A stretch of 64,000 bases of DNA from Caecitellus pseudoparvulus. Taxonomy: Eukaryota > Bigyra: Bicosoecida. The stretch covers positions 682,001 through 746,000 of the forward strand of contig CBFFRQ010000067.1 in assembly GCA_965644315.1 (NCBI GenBank), in the 5' to 3' direction. The position numbers and the translations under genes were made by a program. Each line of letters starts with the position of its first letter. Within the stretch, counting starts at the first letter, position 1. The notes beneath the pieces were generated by a model. It did no database searches, was not told where the DNA came from, and worked only from the letters and a program-made list of their open reading frames with translations. Positions 63,801 to 64,000 of the stretch are shown one piece after another.

Positions 63801-64000
63801 TCAGGTCTCCCGCATATGCCAGCCCCGTTCCCACCGCATGAGTCAAGGAGCAGAGCCCCATGTTGCCCAGGTCTGTCACATGGAAGCCCTCCACGCCAGC
63901 TTCGAGTCGACGCCGGCCAAGCGAGCCAGGGATCATCGCATCTTCAGAGACAGGCAGAAGGCTGCATGCTGAGAGAGCGTGGTCTGGGTCGAGTGGGAGG
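51850..64000 (-). CDS. Giant FG-GAP repeat surface protein with Cys-rich knot and multipass tail, 5' partial
   Basis: One open frame of more than 4040 residues runs off the right edge; the ATG at 63936 is internal, because the frame upstream (ACSLLPVSEDAMIPGS) is still open at base 64000. The first 3050 visible residues are about 42 FG-GAP-type repeats of some 70 residues each. Around a dozen keep the DxDxDG calcium loop (AGDLNRDGNPELVIG, VGDVNGDRVEDIIVGAP, PGDIDGNGVADLLIGAP). FG-GAP repeats form the seven-bladed propeller of integrin alpha chains. A Ser/Thr/Pro linker follows at about 3060-3175 (54.4-54.75 kb), then a Cys-rich knot (CPRFGSC, CAAGHEGGACAACK, PCRPCEDTG), then at least eight hydrophobic helices and a cytosolic tail. 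The tail shares ordered motifs with the protein at 1459-4242. Adhesion or matrix binding is family inference. Confidence 0.9.
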   Translation of the reverse strand, partial: LPLDPDHALSACSLLPVSEDAMIPGSLGRRRLEAGVEGFHVTDLGNMGLCSLTHAVGTGLAYAGDLNRDGNPELVIGNPKFNFFTGHPFIGSVAILFTGNDGSVQSCKRITPQGSANTPNWHNLQFGASVALVGDVNGDRVEDIIVGAPAVPQAGAKGRVVVVCLTAGGEPLTRIDWGHGAAGILSVHADVATWFGAAVTAVGDLSGDGVPDVAIGAPRGDSPASIVTASKGRGVVAIVHLEQSGKPSPQQPWQEVSGETNTNLSSWLPTSDKPLFGSSLAPLYSGPDNALRLLAVGVPGFSGVHARDGAVVLVELSMPSGAPLTAHLISSLQPGGLAGNLQPYGRFGSALASMGDSAGNGVADLLVSAANYTADGQGDRREGRVWTVDLQWDGGDPSVIVEQGYEVLHPGPNGQGGFGAGFGSGFGEAVLALPGHLGEGLAWWVVEQIEGGPPGRLFAINSSAPWDRSDLVHPGQPRRFVQPASLSGTHNISSTLAEAVDTVHIGSALAWLQSANASEELQPTLLVGAPGTMTYAGSVMIVDFSSPAAPSLVFEFGAGDSFGPFTPSANDRFGAAIAVAPAFLRPSTQFEAELAVGAPGESSGGKVTVFGLEAPSAGTLQLSSQVLLLDQTIWAPDLIYTTSSTPAAEISQFGSSVVFVGDRSRDGVPELVVGAPQSSECDLWRFSLKADPGAPHEGLVANTALLCDTLEDDSSLAEFTEMGISLAALPSPNSLQLPDILVGATTHDRLRSCIILLRLNVQGRPIFHHTLKPVSEASPAPSHGLLAQCFGPCLFGASVAGLGIDRESGGALLSVGMPGRSVGASNAGGFHLMLLAQSPVADYEPAVAWGATEDARVGSGILSEVEFSQSPRLGQALASYYHPSGGITLAAGGPMFSGKRPEGGDVWVANFSSELLQPLPLWSPAPFVLSSQQLSGVAAQGTAALSMQDEGGILGMALAFLPCDELTCSAPLLGVGVPGEERGGGMGWVGNVTLRPPQSEAQPWGFPEVQGVYSGNPVELESTSIESFASSVAAAGDVDGDGVQDWLVGSVPDGDSGAVGSLWFLRNGPVTGVTTTYINATLDPHLSSLGIAPAHAFGAAAVGLGDRNLDEVPDVAAGAPGSGQVFLLFMHVSFASVTGSVLIDHSDVPGLTPVPRSARFGHSLALVSDLDLDGGCDLAVGAPNLELDGTHSGGVVLVFLSPNATVQGLQLIPATRPELRGAGLTGLQFGAALASPGDIDGNGVADLLIGAPGRHVTDTSQVVVLYLEHEPGNMSIAGWQALSLEDGNYATNMSIGDDFGTSLASLVDPETGGVTLAIGAPGNAATQGLVHVLRTSLTVAHGSTSSPCACSVPILSSGIVQSFTPFRVDDPPQLSTWASLQPPEFGTAVAFLDDLAFVVGAPNMQTNPGDKPGVVAFLMQNPSGDVESVLKLTPDSTLFSSASLPPRHVHGRFGSALARVAANTIAIGSPGDEGLDVGGVVWFVKLNGVGFDSVRAALTGADCELVGAGPVSNSSEFGSAITALVGKDTTHAGPEIVVGAPLGSEVAHHAGAIVFVALDSQYRPVVAALHSHFPDAAGSLLADRSGHEAGASLAALPDIDGDGLCDLAMGMPGYGVDGSGAVGILLRGPGFTLRRMVLMEPASLGLLSLAGGRFGAAVAPIGDLWADGVPELAVGHPGAGSHGLVHVLALNASGTWTPLHEVRPYSEGLNSALSQGARFGSALAAADETSTGKVGLLVGASQDFDDATARHGTAWKLTLPNSGSVLPGTCDGHRPATVSMSAHASPSGLPSQYGSAIIALHFIDERNGDASIAVGSPMADSGTGGVDVIWGDSGALRLIQEVSFDDLPHTPAWSSSLRRWGASLAPAGHLPQYGAESLLAGAPGTDSYFGAVTMLHLAATGELVAAASSSDTNAPSPLLGPSALTGSKIGSSVASIGFAGEPNGPSQVDLVSAAGAPEYGGGTGDFASSGAVIMMYWGGAGLVKHVILSADNATLTPFIGAGALFGTSLAAVAGAQHEGAGGGACAQLFVGAPGWGAAGTLLLLELGAGESLVGVHVFDDVSLALQSTLHPGATLGSSLTSLGRNPDEALFTIAVGAEGLREGDAAEAGAFLLLDVNRTSSPWTVAGVTRIGQHFGVVSEPLPGDLGTGTSLGRAPWSTRTKLYLFAGRPMSEFGELREMWLQRSFQAPSLSDFCLVSGEDSPAPEPPAVLGSSLLHAGVLPPPPHAISLDAELGASLAFLGPLTTTPGSDPDVGVLAVGLPGTTYMGTSSIQSVDPSGGVLLLHISPRPANGLSVVHTTFLGSSHDAFAGIPAHSRLGAAVAPLSDLDGNGTPDLVVGAPDQGPTGCVYILFLSPSGQVADFHSFSSTPGPATGITVQELGSAFVRLQQGFASTPPVLAIGAPGSSIVGYNRVGRVFLTALKQDGIPDTNGLQLTLGPHHPAGPWADMPGDAGAKAGSSLAAFPSETGSWITLAVGCTGEETIVLAELTAVLTINVSRVLGAPPGTSAWGSSVAVLGAWPASQVSLLAAAEHDGAAQNDTGGVYVGSLGTGTATDLGLLLLNTTTQEYGPLTSFRHASLTSFRFGDATWAAVGSPSLSRNLDTMQPAEGVVALFRVDVNLLPKTANSTAELPQIRDRSVHQFAAFAALGNYHRASTGSPFVSPGQPFLGMTLGPNVEFGAAVAVLCNGGQVDSDSMWVATGAPGVLGRGDVAVVHLSISEGLVPRAPLHWLAASPLQLKVGDRFGASLAALGDITADGEPDLAVGAPGNDTVYLLALDAQGAMLGASAVTPSMPQIREAMPVGSGPMEFGASLAFCGEQTVSGNPAAVLAVGAPMFQRPGPGQEPGAVVLFTVYISPVMGVVLSSAACVHTGSNDLTGLALSDATGLGTSVAWTPVPGYSHMVLTVGTVLDELAGPGGSHGVWVMSLNTTAGSLIHLLRVQPTNNAAGDFENSTAKFGAALGMVPDVPVTGAIDLFVGAPGVNAGQGSIASYRLGTDWADGKLVPAFYGMSVLPGRLDVDLGASLDDGQGLGAALATSVSVHGEPLLVAGSPWDTNGGATWLLRHEAVFSPQPAQLRGQCRQVAQLSLPPWQPAVPSSSSSPSAETPTTSATVTTTPQQQTPAASATASPLATASTTVAVSLSRSPSPGVSPSETPFSTPPPAFPSQTTTPQPSLSPSPSTSTARGPAVSPSPSPSPCQEPWWGTCDGPRPPGGNATGGSGGGPHHPLPGTWCRDCETAEALAEAGSSVAVCPRFGSCEVGGLSGTRLRCAAGHEGGACAACKVGFTAQDGSPCAPCRPCEDTGQVWNWLLGLAACALVVALGYFSYQGVVERGKLEQDLFIGAVRILASYFALMGYVAIALAPFSEPSLGLRQRAVSMQQWQEACGRSAASHRDMVLAHRPANGTTGWWSDAAAYDSAAGESDTPAGDLINAAFGAAAGLVGGLPLGAITSTSCSGGDRAFLSMAWSTVVIASLLLLIVWGLIVCISHRRGLWQRVTARSASRAARSSTTLSSHQLHRVAKRTASSSTRNSTVAKRGSIFATTAAANPLFATSEGGAGDEHDGTSSRSVLARTKAREERAVSPTSIWIWTLCRFVLSLYLVLWGTAVGSALQVLAPGWVVQGQEYAFPSSLAVRVGNDALVAGMALFLILNALVFPLAFLAVLRSQTGQLLDTQHHASATLSVLTAGYRLQLNPNQAAAVARQAMKDAKKSMDADGSSIAVTLSVRMSRRLESRCCGVARWVPSHGFALLRSLQSAVILCALWLTTSTLLRALVIGGSLLVMLAATYALRPYSLKELNTKDMQVGLAVLLHIVLALAAPGSSAVAVFMLCVHGLTALSLVLAAARGASQYARAGSAALADWFRSALPALPRPPAGSVGASALPGAGDVLRALCVRVGLCAAPPARSQRSNSICSGRQQWVQLAHMAMPSAGQALALDGAQLIAASEDLMGIDGDSASACARCNRPRAADDARVVAEASAGGRQGRAPSLSAAAMITSPTALRGASVSAPGMSTRLAAALQATLAVPKATRPDPQFAPTRSRGRSGGV

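Overview
The window is nuclear DNA from a GC-rich eukaryotic microbe. Spliceosomal GT-AG introns can be placed with confidence in about ten genes. They are short, 56 to 350 bases and mostly 70 to 130, and a large share of the donors read GTGCGT. The products include cytosolic HSP70 ending in EEVD, an HMG-box chromatin protein, F-box, BTB, ankyrin and WD40 proteins, a papain-like protease and a RAB5IF-type ER protein. Genes lie on both strands and are densely packed, with convergent gaps as small as 54 to 120 bases. No organelle, viral, transposon, rRNA or tRNA gene was recognised. I would call it a free-living protist or alga (the HSP70 resembles stramenopile-type cytosolic HSP70), but I cannot name the lineage.

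Layout. 0-5 kb: the 3' part of a BTB gene, then a Cys-rich multipass membrane protein. 4.3-6.7 kb: HSP70 (minus strand, four exons) with two heat-shock-element-like palindromes in its third intron. 7-14 kb: an unknown gene, an internally duplicated eight-TM protein, a tiny ubiquitin-fold protein and a three-exon ankyrin protein. 14-19 kb: an Aha1-domain-only protein, a type II membrane glycosyltransferase and an SLC45/sucrose-type MFS transporter. 19-28 kb: an F-box/propeller protein, a RAB5IF-like protein and a 1498-residue Cys-rich multipass protein. 28-39 kb: a small ankyrin protein, an orphan, and a 2548-residue WD40 / eleven-repeat Mind-bomb-type SH3 / WD40 protein. 39-49 kb: a papain-family protease, two low-similarity genes and two gene-poor stretches. 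48.5-51.6 kb: a mitochondrion-targeted candidate and an HMG-box/histone-fold fusion. 51.8-64 kb: the 3' 12 kb of a giant surface protein with about 42 FG-GAP repeats, open at the window edge.

The most unusual content is a group of very large surface proteins. The 927-residue protein at 1.5-4.2 kb and the giant FG-GAP protein at 52-64 kb share a Cys-rich juxtamembrane knot and a long multipass tail with the same ordered motifs, but carry different ectodomains. A third protein (23.2-27.7 kb) has the same layout with a different tail. These look like receptor- or adhesion-type proteins built on a common membrane module. The small genes are housekeeping (chaperones, protein turnover, ER membrane assembly, chromatin, sugar transport) with no operon-like logic. 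The largest genes are single exons, while the small conserved genes carry one to three introns.

Start codons and splice joins were inferred by eye from reading frame, splice consensus and domain continuity. Every intron placement is a prediction.
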